A stretch of 64,000 bases of DNA from Otatea glauca (lineage: Eukaryota; Streptophyta; Magnoliopsida; Poales; Poaceae): NCBI GenBank assembly GCA_036346275.1, contig CM070723.1, positions 52,282,743-52,346,742 of the forward strand, given 5' to 3'. The position numbers and the translations under genes were made by a program. Position 1 is the first letter of the stretch; every line of letters begins with the position of its first letter. Below, piece after piece: positions 1 through 12,157 of this stretch. Under the pieces are notes generated by a model. The model saw nothing but the letters and a program-made list of their open reading frames with translations, was not told the origin of the DNA and searched no databases.

Positions 1-400
1 ACTTCCACTAATTCTAGTTTGTTGCACTGGCGCGTCTTTATGCCATCTTACAGATTATATTAAGAGAGGTGAATGACTATCAACACATGCTACCATGCAA
101 ATACCTTTGCTCACAATATCGAACGAATTCATGTATTTATTGTACAACTGCACTTGTTTCATCTTTTTTTATTATTATTATGGCCAAATATTTATCTTCT
201 ATTTTGGGGTTGTTGAAATGTAGTTTTAATAAGCATTGGGCGTATAGAAAGAAAGAAAATTTGTCCTGTACTCAGTCAAGGCCTCAAGGCCTAACCCACC
301 GCGCCACACATGCATTTAGCCATTTAGATTTCATCTCTACACCAAGCCACCAACCCTAGGTGTGGTCTACAATTCTACGTTTGGATAGATCATGTACTAT
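1..400. other. unassigned left-edge DNA
   Basis: No gene or element boundary is seen. The stretch may be the interior of the Ds-like element whose right end lies at 586, because the 3' end of the neighbouring LTR, expected here, is missing. Short open frames show no family resemblance. Confidence 0.3.
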
Positions 401-586
401 GTTCTTGTGAAATTCTTCGCTTTCGTTTCCGTATCCACTTCGTTCTGTTCCGTATCCGTTTTTGACACTATCTATTTCCGTATCCGTTTCCGGGGTTTCC
501 GATCTCGTTACCGTTACCGATAAAAAATGTGGAAACGGAAATGGAACAGTCATTTACCGATCATTTCCTTTCCGTTTTCATCCCTA
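400..586. mobile_element. Ds-like (hAT) element, right end
   Basis: The segment is packed with alternating short motifs of the type CCGTATCC and GGAAACGG and ends at 586 in TTTCATCCCTA, the same 11 bases as the 3' terminus of maize Ac/Ds. It abruptly interrupts LTR sequence that resumes at 587 with ATTATTAC, the likely 8-bp target site. The left terminus and second target copy were not found, so the element may start outside the window. Confidence 0.6.
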
Positions 587-3369
587 ATTATTACAAATAA
601 ACAGCCTTATGGCTTGAGTTCAATAAAGTAGCTGCAGAAACGAAATAACAGTAGCAGGATAAGCCCATCTATTTGCCCAATAGACAATTGACTGGGGTTC
701 GTGTCCTAGCAATCCGGATCACCTTCGTCGTAACCACAAGCAAAGAACTCGTAGTCACCTTCAGCTTCTGCACACTCTTCTGTGGAAAGTTGGGATGTTG
801 CAAGGGTGAGCACAAAATGTACTCCGCAATCTTGGAGATATAATGCATTATAACTATATGCAAGGCTAAACAATTGAAGGCATAATATGGCTCTTTTAGC
901 ATAAAGCAAAATTTAACTTTAAATACAACTAGTAATTCCACAAAGCATTATTTGACCGAAATGTAATAGTATAATAATTGATTTTGATGTGACAACTATA
1001 ACAGGTTCTATCTACCTGACTGGCTCCTTCTGCCAAACTATAACCTGAGAGTTTCATCTACTCACTAATTCCCAAACCATCATTTTCATTTAAAATAAAA
1101 CTATAAAATCTACAATGTGCAAGCGTACCTCGTCTGCCTTTGACCGTGGGCACGACTACTTAAGTAGTTTTAACTCTATATAGTGTGTACAGCTTTACCC
1201 ACAAGACATGATCATCTCTTATTGCCAAGTTATTAACACACTTCCTTTGATGTGTCGGCAGAGAGATCATGATAAGGCATTTACAATGTACAACTCCGTT
1301 ATTAACCTCGCCCGCTAAGGTTTCACCGCTGAAGGGTTCAATCTGCCCAGTCGAAAGCCCCCTCTTGCGCCTGCCTTCATCTGGCATCCACCAATTGACG
1401 AAGCTAATAACAAGACGCATAAATTAATTAGCCAGGTTGTACCCATATAGACTTGTGGTTGTATAGTAGTCCTTGGTTTATGATAACACACCCTTAGGTC
1501 CTTAATTGACTAGGGCGGAACATTCACTTTACAAGATTTCGTGCTTTCTGCACCCGCCAAACATCCATACGCCATGGTCTAAACCATTTTTCCTCTTTAT
1601 TTTTAAATAACAGTAGCAACACCAATTGCCACAACTTCACAAATAAGTTTAAACAATGTTTGAAATAATTTCCATAATGACATAATATCGAAACGCTTAA
1701 GCTGGACTAAGCAATTCTACTATCTCATGATACTCTACTTTATATCACAAAATAAAATAGCTAAATATCATCTAGGGTGACAAAGATTCGACATAATCAA
1801 TACCAATGAGGGTATAACAAATTTTGGAATTTAACTATACCTTAAAACTATATTTAAAGTACATTGCATAAAAGTAAGCATGCATAATTTAAAACAACAA
1901 AAGCATTTTATAAAATTTAGGATCAACATGTTCAAGGAAGACTTGCCTTTGTTGCCTCCTGCTGGTTCTACCTCTATCTGATGATTCGACTGAGCTTTGA
2001 CTGTGTCATTTACACGTGAAACGAGAATAAATAAATAAAATAAATTCAAATAAAATTCAAAAATTGAAAATAATGGTACTAGAAGGTAGATCTTGAATTT
2101 ATATGAATTTTGAAATTTGGATCACTCAAATCGGGAGCTCGAACGAAAGAGAACGGGCTCCTGGAAGGTTCTCAGATCATAAATCAGATAAAAAGAAAAA
2201 GGGGCTGACGTGGTGTGGCGCAATCTGATTGGCTGGAGTTTCGGATTTTTTGGAAAATAAGAAAAGGGAAAAGGAATTCCACTGACACGTGGGGCCCACA
2301 TGTTAGCGGCTCGGTCCACGATGAACTGAGAGCACCGAAGGAGGTTGCGGGTGATGTGGCAGACCGGCCGACGGGGCGTCCACAAGGCGGTGACGCGGCT
2401 GCCACACAGGCTCTAGGGCACACGTGGCGCTGACTCAGCAGCCATGTGGTACGGTGACGCAGTGCGAGCGCGGGAGCCGAAGCGATGCCGAGGTGGCGGG
2501 ACACGACGACACGAGGCACTAGCGTGAGTGCCAGCGCTGCACGAACGACACGGGGCGATGCCGGCGCAGTGGCTGCGCGGGCACGCCGGAGCTAGAGAAG
2601 AAGACGTGGGCACGTGCCAAAACTGCAATGAGGTTGGACGGGGTTTGGGGCAAAAGAAAGAGAACGACGCGGTGAGCTCAGTGGTACAAGAGATAGCGAC
2701 CAAGACTCACCGGAGGCGGAGATTAACGACGGAAGAGCTCATGGATGTGGCGGCACTAGGTTTTGGGTTTGATAGTGACTCCGCGTGAGAAACAGTGAGA
2801 GAGGAGAGGGGGAAACAACAGCAGCTTATAAAGGCTCGGACGTTGAAAAGTTCGACGCGGATACGACACTAACGGCCGAGATATTCGCGACGGCTGGTGC
2901 GCGGGTTCGGCGCAGCCATGGAGTCTGGAGGCGAAACGGGCGACGGAGGCTGACAGGTGGGCCCCACGCTCCAGCAGGCGCGGGCGCGAGGTGGGCCAAA
3001 CTGGGCCAAGAAGCAGAGGTGGGCCGGTGCTGCGCGGGGATGGACCGGGCCAGGAGGAGCGGAGCTGGGCTGGTGAACAGCGGAATAGAAGTGAGCCGTG
3101 GAAGGAATTCGGCCCACGCGGAATTTAAGAAATAAAAAGGGTTTTGCAAATTAAGAAATTCTAGAAAAATGAAAAAGGCCAAAATAAATAGCAAATAAAT
3201 TGAGAAAAATACCAAAAAATTCTCAAAAAAACTTTTAAGTATTTGGAAGCCAAATAAATTATTTTGAACTCATTTCCACTTTTAATTTTTTTCAAATGAT
3301 TTGCTTGCACTAAAAGGAATTTTTAAATTCACCAAAATTTTAAAGAGGGCTCAAAAATGGAATGTTACA
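587..3369 (-). mobile_element. long gypsy LTR, inverted orientation, truncated at 3' end
   Basis: Read on the minus strand, this begins TGTAACATTCC at 3369 and is collinear with the LTR at 6465-9597. Shared segments include an AT-rich start, a GC-rich middle around 2280-3100, a block around 1140-1420 and a block around 670-940. The two copies run in opposite directions and have clearly diverged, so this is not the normal direct-repeat partner of the right LTR. Its 3' end is cut by the Ds-like element at 586. It abuts pol sequence at 3370 without gag or protease, so an insertion or rearrangement removed the 5' part of the neighbouring element. Confidence 0.75.
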
Positions 3370-6303
3370 TGTACTTTGGGGATTTCATTAATCCTACTCC
3401 AAATTGCAGTATTAGTGCTACTAAACTTGAGAAGATGATTGCCAAGGGAGTAACGGGGTGTTTAATTCAAGCGCAACACATTTCAGAATTGGAAATTGAT
3501 CAAGATCATGTGGTTCCAGTTGATATTGAAGCTATAATGCAACAATATTCAGATGTGCTAGCTGAGCCAAAAGGATTGCCACCACAAAGAGCTTGTGATC
3601 ATGTAATACACCTTAAGGAAGGAAGTGAACTTCTAAACCTTAGGCCTTATAAGATTCCCCACTATCAAAAGGATGCAATGGAAATTATCATCAACCAATT
3701 ACTGGAAAATGAAGAAATTAGAAATAGTGTCAGCCCATATGCATCCCCTACGGTCATGGTTAAAAAGAAGGATGAATCTTGGAGAATGTGTGTTGATTAT
3801 AGACAGCTGAATTCAATGACTATCAAGAACAAATTCCCTATGCCAATCATTGAGGATTTGTTAGATGAACTACATGGTTCATCCATTTTTACAAAGCTAG
3901 ATTTGAGATTGAGTTATCACCAAATAAGGATGAATGAGAAAGACATACATAAGACAACATTTCGAACTCATTTAGGGCATTATGAGTATTTAGTCATGCC
4001 TTTTGGACTATCAAATGTACCGACCACATTCCAGTCATTAATGAACTCCATCTTTGCTAAATATTTTAGAAAATTTATCGTAGTTTTCTTTGATGACATT
4101 CTCATATATATATATATATAGTAAAAACAGACAAGATCACAAGGAGCATCTTACCATAGTTTTGGCTTTGTTGAGAGAACATCAGCTCAAGGTTAAATTC
4201 AGCAGATGTGTCTTTTCAACTTCTCAGGTGGAGTACTTGGGTCATATTATTAGTGGACAAGGAGTGGCTATAGACCCCAAGAAAATAGTGGACATTATGA
4301 AGTGGCCTAAACCCAGTAATATTACACAACTTAGAGGCTTCTTAGGCTTGATAGGATATTATAGGAGGTTTAGGAAAGGTTAAGGACATATTTGTAAACA
4401 CTTGTTTGACATGTTGAAGAAAGATTCCTGGAATTGGGGAGAAGACCAAACACATGCATTTGAAGATCTAAAAAGGATCATGACCAGCTTACAGTTCTTG
4501 CGTTACTAGACTTTTCTAAGCCTTTTGTCATAGAGACATATGTTTGTGGTATGGGAATTGGGGGAGTCCTCATGCAGGCTGGACCACCAATCTCTTATTT
4601 CAGTAAGGTCTTGGGCAATGGAGCTGCTGCTCAGTCGGTGTATGATAAAGAGGCTTTGGCTATTCTAGAGACACTGAAGAGATGGAGACATTACTTCTGG
4701 GGAGGAAAACTGATTATAAGAACTGACCAAAAGAGTTAAAAATATATCACTTCACAAAGGTTAAATGAGGGTATCCAATACAAGTTACTACTCAAACTAC
4801 TAGAGTTCGATTACCAAGTGGAGTATAAAAAGGGAAGGAAAACATTGCAGCTGATGCACTATAAAGGAGAGACATTTGTGGCAATACTTCTGAATCTTCC
4901 TATCAAGAAATAATAGATGTTATACCCAAGTGGATTTGGAAGTTAAGGACAGTTATATTGGTGATGAAGCTAGCCAAAACTTGTCGAGGGAAGCCCAAAT
5001 TTCCTGTGGTCCAAATGCTAAATACTCTTTGATGGCTGGATTGTTGAGGTATAAAGGCATAATTTATGTGGGTGACAAAGATGATCTCAGACAGAGGACT
5101 ATGGTTAACTTCCATGAATTAAGTTTTGGGGGTCTTTCAGGTATGAGGGCCACTTACCATAGGATAAAGAAGCTGTTCTATTGGCCTTATCTCAAGAAAA
5201 ATGTGGAACAAATGGGTGCTGAATGCCCTGTGTGCCAAGTCACAAAAGTATAACATCTTCACATTCCCGGGCTGTTGGATCCTTTGAAGGTACTCGACAT
5301 GGCTTGGACTCACATTTCTATGGTCTTCATTGAAGGATTGCCTAAGTCACAAGGTAAAGATGTAATCTTGGTGGAAGTAGACAGATTTACCAAGTACGCT
5401 CATTTCATTGGATTATCTCATCCTTACACTGTGGAGCAAGTGGTCAAGTTGTTCATGGACAATATATTGAAGCTACATGGTTTACCAATTGCTATTGTCA
5501 CTGACAGATACATTATCTTTACTAGCAAGTTTTTTCAAAAATATTTAATGCAATGAATGTGACACTTCGATTGAGTACAGCTTATCACCCGTAGAGTGAT
5601 GGGAAAACTGAGAGGGTAAATCAGTGTCTAGAATCATACCTTAGAAGTATGGTATTTCAAAAACCCAAGGAGTGGTTTAGTTGGCTAGCTTTGGCAGAGT
5701 GGTGGTATAACTCTACTTATCATACCTCTCTGCGGCTTACTCCATTTCAGGCTTTGTATGGCTACCCACTACCACAAATTAGAGAATTCTCAATTCCTCG
5801 CAATATGTTTGAAGAAGCTAAAGTTACTGTGCAACAGAAAGAAGAAATGATCTAGAAAATCAAGCAAACCTGCATTTATCACAGGAGAGGATTAAACACT
5901 ATGCAGATCAGCATAGATTTAAAAGGGTATTACAGATTGGAGACATGGTGTATCTGAAATTGTAGCCTTACAGACAGAATGCATTTGGGTTGAGAGGATC
6001 ACTTAAGCTCATGTCCAAGTTCTATGGTCCATTTAGGGTGATGGAAAGAGTGGGGAAAGTATCATATCAATTACAATTGCCTGACTATGCAAATATACAT
6101 CCTGTATTCCATGTCAGTCAGTTGGAGAAGCATCTAGGGACTCATGCAATGCCCATGGCAGGAGTACTACTTGTGAGTGAGAATGGGCAGATCAACACTG
6201 AACCAATTGCTGTGATAGATTGCCGAATAATTCCTAGAAACATAGTTCCTATTGCTCAATCGTTAATACAGTGCCAGAACTTGGCTCCGACTGGTGCTAC
6301 ATA
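3370..6303 (+). pseudogene. Ty3/gypsy chromovirus-type pol, decayed
   Basis: Reading frames in order resemble: the end of protease/linker and reverse transcriptase (to about 4120, with VDYRQLN, KLDLR, MPFGL and the catalytic FFDDILIY); RT thumb and RNase H (4120-4740, with FLGLIGYYRR and FSKVLG); the integrase HHCC zinc finger (4930-5252, ending CPVCQ); the integrase core (5275-5640, with the first Asp in VEVDRFTKY and the second in VTDRY); and an integrase C-terminus with a chromodomain-like tail (5990-6303, with HPVFHVSQL). It is dead: a (TA)n run at 4106-4120 shifts the frame just after the catalytic motif, and stops interrupt RNase H and integrase. Gag and protease are absent. The first 13 bases of the apparent open frame (3357-3369), including its ATG, belong to the inverted LTR. 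Such genes encode replication enzymes of LTR retrotransposons. Confidence 0.9.
4104..4122. repeat. (TA)n microsatellite in pol
   Basis: An alternating TA run directly follows the codons for the catalytic FFDDILIY motif. The tyrosine-serine-lysine expected next is found in another frame, so expansion of this run is the probable cause of the frameshift. Confidence 0.8.
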
Positions 6304-6464
6304 GGAAGATTTGTTATTCAATTGTTGTACTTTTCAAGAGTTTGTTCCATGAGGACTATGGAACATGTTAAGCAAGGGGAGATTGTCAGAGCTGGTTCAA
6401 TATTGAAAAGATTCAGAGTTGAGAGATATTGTTTCGCTGTTGAAGTGAAGTCGGCAGAGGAAAC

Positions 6465-9400
6465 TGTAACATCCCAAAAATTGGAGTTTTGGAATGTTTA
6501 AATTTGAAAATTCACCATTTGCATTTTTCTTGAATTAATTTCAGCTTAATATGAATTTTCTATTTATAAAAGGATTTAATTTGGCTAATCTATCCATCAA
6601 ACAAAAGATTTTTAGTTTTAGTTGGGTTCATTATGCCTCAAGGAATTTTTTTGTATTTTTGGAGATTTTTATGAATTTATTTTATATTTATTTGAATTTA
6701 TTTGAATTTCTGGAATTTCTTTAATTCGGAAAATGATTTCTAATTCGAAAATACTTATGGGTCGAATGCCTTCCACGGCCCGTTCCTATTCCTCCTTGGC
6801 CCGCATCGCTCCGCCCGGCCTGCTTCCTTTCCACAGCCGCCTCGCCTTAGCCCAGCCCATCTCCGAAACCCTAAAGCCATGGCCGTTGGATCCAGCTCGG
6901 GTGCTCCAGATTGCGCCACGCAAGCCTCGCGCTGTGAGCCGTCCGTTCGGTGCCGCGTGGACGGCTAGGATGCAGCCGCGACGCCCCGCGCCGCCGCCGT
7001 CGCAGAAACCCTAGGCTATTTAAAGCCCCGAGGTTCCCCGCTCCGAGCCGCCTCTTTTGCCCTAGCCTTGCTGCTCGAGATGCTGCCGTCTTCGCGCACG
7101 AGCTCGCCAAAGTTCTCCGCCGTCCCGAGCTCTTCGCCGCCGTCTTTCTCCTTCTCCAGTGAGCCTCCGCCGCTGACTTTGGTCACATCGAGTTCGCCGC
7201 ACCGCCCTCTTTCTTTTGCCCCTAGCCCCGTGCCGTTTCATCGCGTTTTTGGTGCTCGGCCGAGGTCTTCTTCGTCGGCTCTGACGAGTTCGCGCCTCTG
7301 TCGAGCCGCTCCGCCGCCTCGCGCCGCCCGTGCCCCACTGGCGCCTCGTTAGCGCCGCATCTTGCCGCGTGGCCGCCACGCCGCCGCCTCGCCGCCCCGG
7401 CCGGCGCCACACGCCGCCGTCTTCGCGCCCAAGATCCCGTCAACATCGCCGTTTCCGCGCGCGTCGCGTCACCCGCCCGCGTGGCAGTCGCGTCAACGCT
7501 GCATCGGCCGCCACGTCTGCCCTAGCCTCCCGCGTGGCCGCCACGTCACCCCAGATCTCCTCGGTGCTCTCGGTTCACCGTGGACCGAGCCACTGACGCG
7601 TGGGCCCCATGTGTCAGTCGGCATTTCTTTTTCTTTTTCTGATTTTTCGAAAAATCCAGAAAGCCCAGCCAATCACAGATTGACACGTGTCAGCTCTCTG
7701 ATTTTTCTGATTTTCTGATCCGAGGAACTTCCAGGAGCCCGTTCTCCTTCGTTCGAACTCCGATTCCAGTGATTCAAATTTCTAAATTCATCTAAATTCA
7801 AGATCTATCTTCCAGTACCATTCTTGTTAATTTTTGAATTTTGTTTGAATTTGTTTTATTTATTTATTCTCGTTTCACGTGTAGACGACGCAGTCGAAGC
7901 TCAAGCGAATCAACAGTCAGAGGTAGATCCAGTAGGAAGCAACGAAGGCAAGTCTTCCTTGAACATGTTGATACCAAATTTTATGAAAATGTTATGTTGT
8001 TTTTAAATTATGCATGCTTACTTTTATGCAAAGTACTTTAAATGTAGTCTTAAGGTTTAGTTAAATTCCAGTTTGTTATACCCTCATTGGTATTGATCAT
8101 GTCGAACCTTTGACACCCTAGATGATATATACTGGCTATTTTATTTGGTGATATCTAGTAGATCAGCATGGAACGGTAGAATTGCTTAGTTCAGCTTAAG
8201 TGTTTCGGTATTGTGCCATTATGGGAATCATTTCAAATGTTGTTTAAACTTATTTGTGAAATCGCGGTAATTGGTGTTGCTGCTGTGATTTAAGTAAAAT
8301 AAAGTGGAAATGGTTTAGACCGGGGCGGATGGATGTTTGGCGGGTGCAGAAAGCACGAGACCTTGGTATGTGAACGTTTCGCCCTAGTCAATTAAGGACC
8401 GAAGCGTGTGTTACCATGGACCGAGCACTACTGTACAACCACAAGTCTATATGGGTACGACTGGCTAAATAATTTGTGCGTTTCATTATTAGCCGCCAGG
8501 TTGGTGAGTGCGGATGTTGGCAAAGCGCAAGAGGGGGCTTCAGATCGGGCGGCTAGAACCCTAACAATGGTGAAACCTTAGCGGCGAGGTTAATAGTGGG
8601 TTGTACATTGTAAAGGCCTTGTCATGATCTCTCTGCCGACACACCAAAGGAAATGTGTTAATTGCATGGCAACAAGAGTCGATCATGTCTTGTGGGTAAA
8701 CTGTACACACTCGCAGTTAAAACTAATTAAGTAGCCGTGCCCACGGTCAAGGCGGCGAGTGGCACGCTTGCACATTGTAGATTTTATGGTTTGTTTTAAA
8801 GGAAAATGATGGTTTGGGAATCCGAGAGCGAGATGGAACTCTCGGGTTATGGTTTGCGGATGGAGCCACGGTAGATGGAACTCGCTTTAATTGTCATATC
8901 AAATTCAATTACTGTGCTATTTACATTTTGATCAAATGATGCTTTATGAAATTACTATTGGTATTTACAGTTAAACTTTGCTTTATGCTAAAAGAGCCAT
9001 ATTATGCCTTCAATTGTTTAGCCTTGCATATAGTTATCATGCATTATGTTTCCAAGACTTGCGGAGTACATTTTGTGCTCACCCTTGCAACATCCCTAAC
9101 CTTCCACAGAAGAGTTCGCAGAAGCTGAAGGTGACTACGATTTCTACGCTTGTGGTTACGATGAAGGCGATCCGGAATGCTAGGACGCGTACCCCAGTCG
9201 ATTGCCTGTTGGGCAAATGGATGGGCTTATCCTGCTTTTGTTATTTCGTTTCCGCTGTTTCTTATTGAACTCAAGCTATGATGCTTCTTATTTGTAATAA
9301 TTGGCCATAAGGCTAATACTCTTTTGCTTAATTAATATTATGTGCTTCGTGATATGGATGTGTTGTCATCACTGTTTCACTGTGTGTGCTAGCTTTTCCT

Positions 9401-9597
9401 GGACTAGCACAGGTTATACACATAGGGTTCGGATTCGGAAATCCGGTCCCGACAGAAACAATGGTGGGCGATATCAACTTGAAGGAAAGGATGGTTGTGA
9501 TCAATTACCAAGAAGACATTAAGTAGGATCCAAGGGTGGAAAATCATAGTAGTAATTACTGTGTGGCTGTAATCCTATTTTCTTTTTCACTGTTACA
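6465..9597 (+). mobile_element. long gypsy 3' LTR (~3.1 kb)
   Basis: It starts TGTAACA at 6465 and ends TGTTACA at 9597, a perfect 7-base terminal inverted repeat of the TG...CA type. It lies downstream of pol in the correct orientation for a 3' LTR. A purine tract (AAGGGGAGA, about 6374) lies 80 bases upstream, and an alternative LTR start just after that tract is possible. The start at 6465 is preferred because the inverted copy begins with the same TGTAACAT. The LTR has a GC-rich middle (6760-7600) that yields many spurious open frames. A length near 3 kb fits Tekay/Del-like elements of grasses. Confidence 0.75.
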
Positions 9598-10523
9598 GTA
9601 ATTTAATCTAGTTTTACCCTGCTGTAAAAGAGAACAAGGGCATTTAAGCCTAGACTATTCTGAAAATGGAATCAAGTTTTGCTTCTCCGAATCTGTAGCC
9701 CTGTAAAGTGCGTAAGGTAGAACCCTATTATATTCTCTGGATTCATTCCAAAATACTCATGATCTCCGTCAGATATCTCTCGTTTTGGTCAGAATCTGAC
9801 ACACATGACCATGGCCCCATGACACAGCAACTGTCCAACTGACAATTGACTAACAAAATAGCATTTCCCTCCAGAAAAAGCTTTAAGAAAACACGGAAGA
9901 AAGAAACCAAGATAAGTGTAGAAGAACAAGATCAAGAACACGAACGAACCGACGAGGAGGAAAAGCCACAATATGTATATATATTTCCTGAATCAAAGAG
10001 AGAGAACTCGAGAGTTTGGATTCTTGGTTCCACTCGCCTGAGGAATTCGTGATTCTTAATAGACGATTTGAGACCTCTCTCTCTCTGTCTCTCGGAACCA
10101 GGATCAAGGGCACCGCCAGAAGAAGCAAGAACCCTCCAAACCCATAAACACCAGTGGGGAGAAACTTAAGAACGAAGAATCGCGTTACAGCACAACAAAT
10201 GGCAACTCCTACTAAGCCTCAGATAGACCCGAAGAAGAAAGAATACCCCAATTGCTGTAGTACTGCTAGTAATATAATTCAGTAATGTGCTGTAGGCTTG
10301 CAGCTAATTGATTAATTTTGGGCAGTAGACACAGACAGACAGACAGTGAGAGATATCTGAAGGGGGAAATGGGATTGAGATTCTCGTCTGGATTTGCCTC
10401 CCACATGAGGTATGGGCCTGTGGGTTGTCAGTTGTCACTGTGTGAAATCAGGGATGAGCACGTACACTTGTTAGCTGGATGATGCAGTGCCCTGCCTGGC
10501 CGGGATCGATACTGGGATTCTAC
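9598..10523. other. intergenic, nothing recognised
   Basis: AT-rich spacer with a CT-rich run near 10075-10095. No credible exon, repeat pair or RNA gene was seen. Confidence 0.4.
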
Positions 10524-10531
10524 CTTGCAAC

Positions 10532-12031
10532 TAGGGATGGCAATCGGGTGCGGCAGGCACGAGTAATACTCGCCCATACCCATGTTGGCCACCCGAGATC
10601 TCCCCTGTGGGTATACCCGCGAAGGGTGGTGGGCGAAGAACATCGTCCATACTCGTTACCCGCGGGTACCCATCACCCACGGGTATACCCGTTTACCCGC
10701 CATTTCAGAAAGGTAGTACTAAACCCTAGTTAATTGAGATGAAGAAATGAAAAGATAAGCGTTTCAATTCAATCAGTGATGGCCATCTATTGTTTATGAA
10801 TACTACAAAGGTATTTTAAAAGAATTAGTTTACCCGGGCTTTGGACCAAGATTATTAATTAATTAACTTACAAAATTCAAGTTTATCAAAAGCCACACCA
10901 TATATGAACCAAGTAACTAACAAATCTTTGTGGCTTCAGCAATGTGATTCAGATTTGAACAATACAATGGGAAGCATTAAACTCTACTGTACGGAGCAAA
11001 TCACAAAATGGACTCGTTGGAAAAATTGGAAAGGTAATGCTCATAGCCTCACAGGTAAAGATGTTATCCTTTAGAGATGCAGGTACTACTACTTAGAAAC
11101 ATCTAATTTCAGAGTGCTGTAGCAATTTGGAATCAAAGTGCTACTACTTGCGGGAGTTGCCATCTAACAAACAAAATGGACAGAGCAATCACAACTTGCA
11201 TCAGATCACATCACAAATCACAAGTCAATAATACACATTTCATTATGTTGACAATAACTAATCAGCTCTAAGATCTCTTCATGACGGTTAAATTCAGTTT
11301 TATGTGGAAAGATTCAAATCAAAATGAAAACTACACTAAAGGATAAACAAAGCAAAGTTCATCACCTGGTAGGCGACAGTCGACAGGGGTTAGGAAAGCT
11401 GGAGACAGGGGGTAGGACGTGGTGGCGTGGCACCGTCTCAGGCCAGCAGGAGGCACGGCGACAGGAGGGTGACAGGATGTTGGCAGGGTGACGGGAGGCG
11501 GCTGGAGGGTGATGAGAGGCTGCTCGATGTAGGGAGGAGGCAGGGCGGCTGACAAGCTGCACGTAGGAGGCGGCCAGGGCAAGGAGCCAGGGAGGGCGAT
11601 GGGAGGCTACCCGGTGTAGGGAGGAGGCAGGGCGGCCTGTAGGCCGCAGGCAGGAAGCGGCTCTAGGTATGGAGGCCTGCTGGAGGCGACTCCGGGCAGG
11701 GAGGCAAGGAGGGCGATGGGAGATTTGGAGATGGCCGGCGGAGATCTAGAGAATGCGAGGGGAGGAGACTACGGAGATCTAGACTCTGGCGAATGCGGCT
11801 TGAGTTGGAGTCGGGCGGTTTCTTTTATTGTAGGTCCCACTTGTCGGTGTATTCATGGGTAAACAGGTATAACAGGTACGAGTAGAGTTTACCCACTCGT
11901 ACCCGTTTACCCGCTGGGTAAAGAATCGCTCCCATTAACATACCCGCGGACAATGAAAGAGGAACATACCCACCTCTATTAGGGTTTTTACCCGTAGGTA
12001 CATGGGTAATCGGACACAATTGTCATCCCTA
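10532..12031. mobile_element. non-autonomous hAT element with perfect 8-bp TSD
   Basis: The ends are TAGGGATGGCAATCGGG and, on the other strand, TAGGGATGACAATTGTG, fitting the YARNG start typical of hAT termini. The 8-base direct repeat CTTGCAAC lies at 10524-10531 and 12032-12039. Subterminal regions (10560-10710 and 11845-12010) carry many copies of ACCCGCGGGTA-like motifs in both orientations. The middle (11340-11830) is a GC-rich, G/A-biased block with internal repeats such as GGGAGGAGGCAGGGCGG, unlike the ends. No transposase is encoded, so it must be mobilised in trans. Confidence 0.9.
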
Positions 12032-12157
12032 CTTGCAACACCACAAATCCATTTCTTTGAATGATTGATACTTGATGGGAGGCAACTCAATATTCTGGGC
12101 TCCCCAAAAAAGATTTCTTGGGAGCACATGCCGATGCTGCTGTCAGGCTCCTAAAGT

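Noticed and set aside
6733..7718. Several overlapping arginine/proline-rich open frames
   Set aside because: All lie in the GC-rich middle of the gypsy LTR and have counterparts in the inverted LTR at 2185-3215; compositional artefacts.
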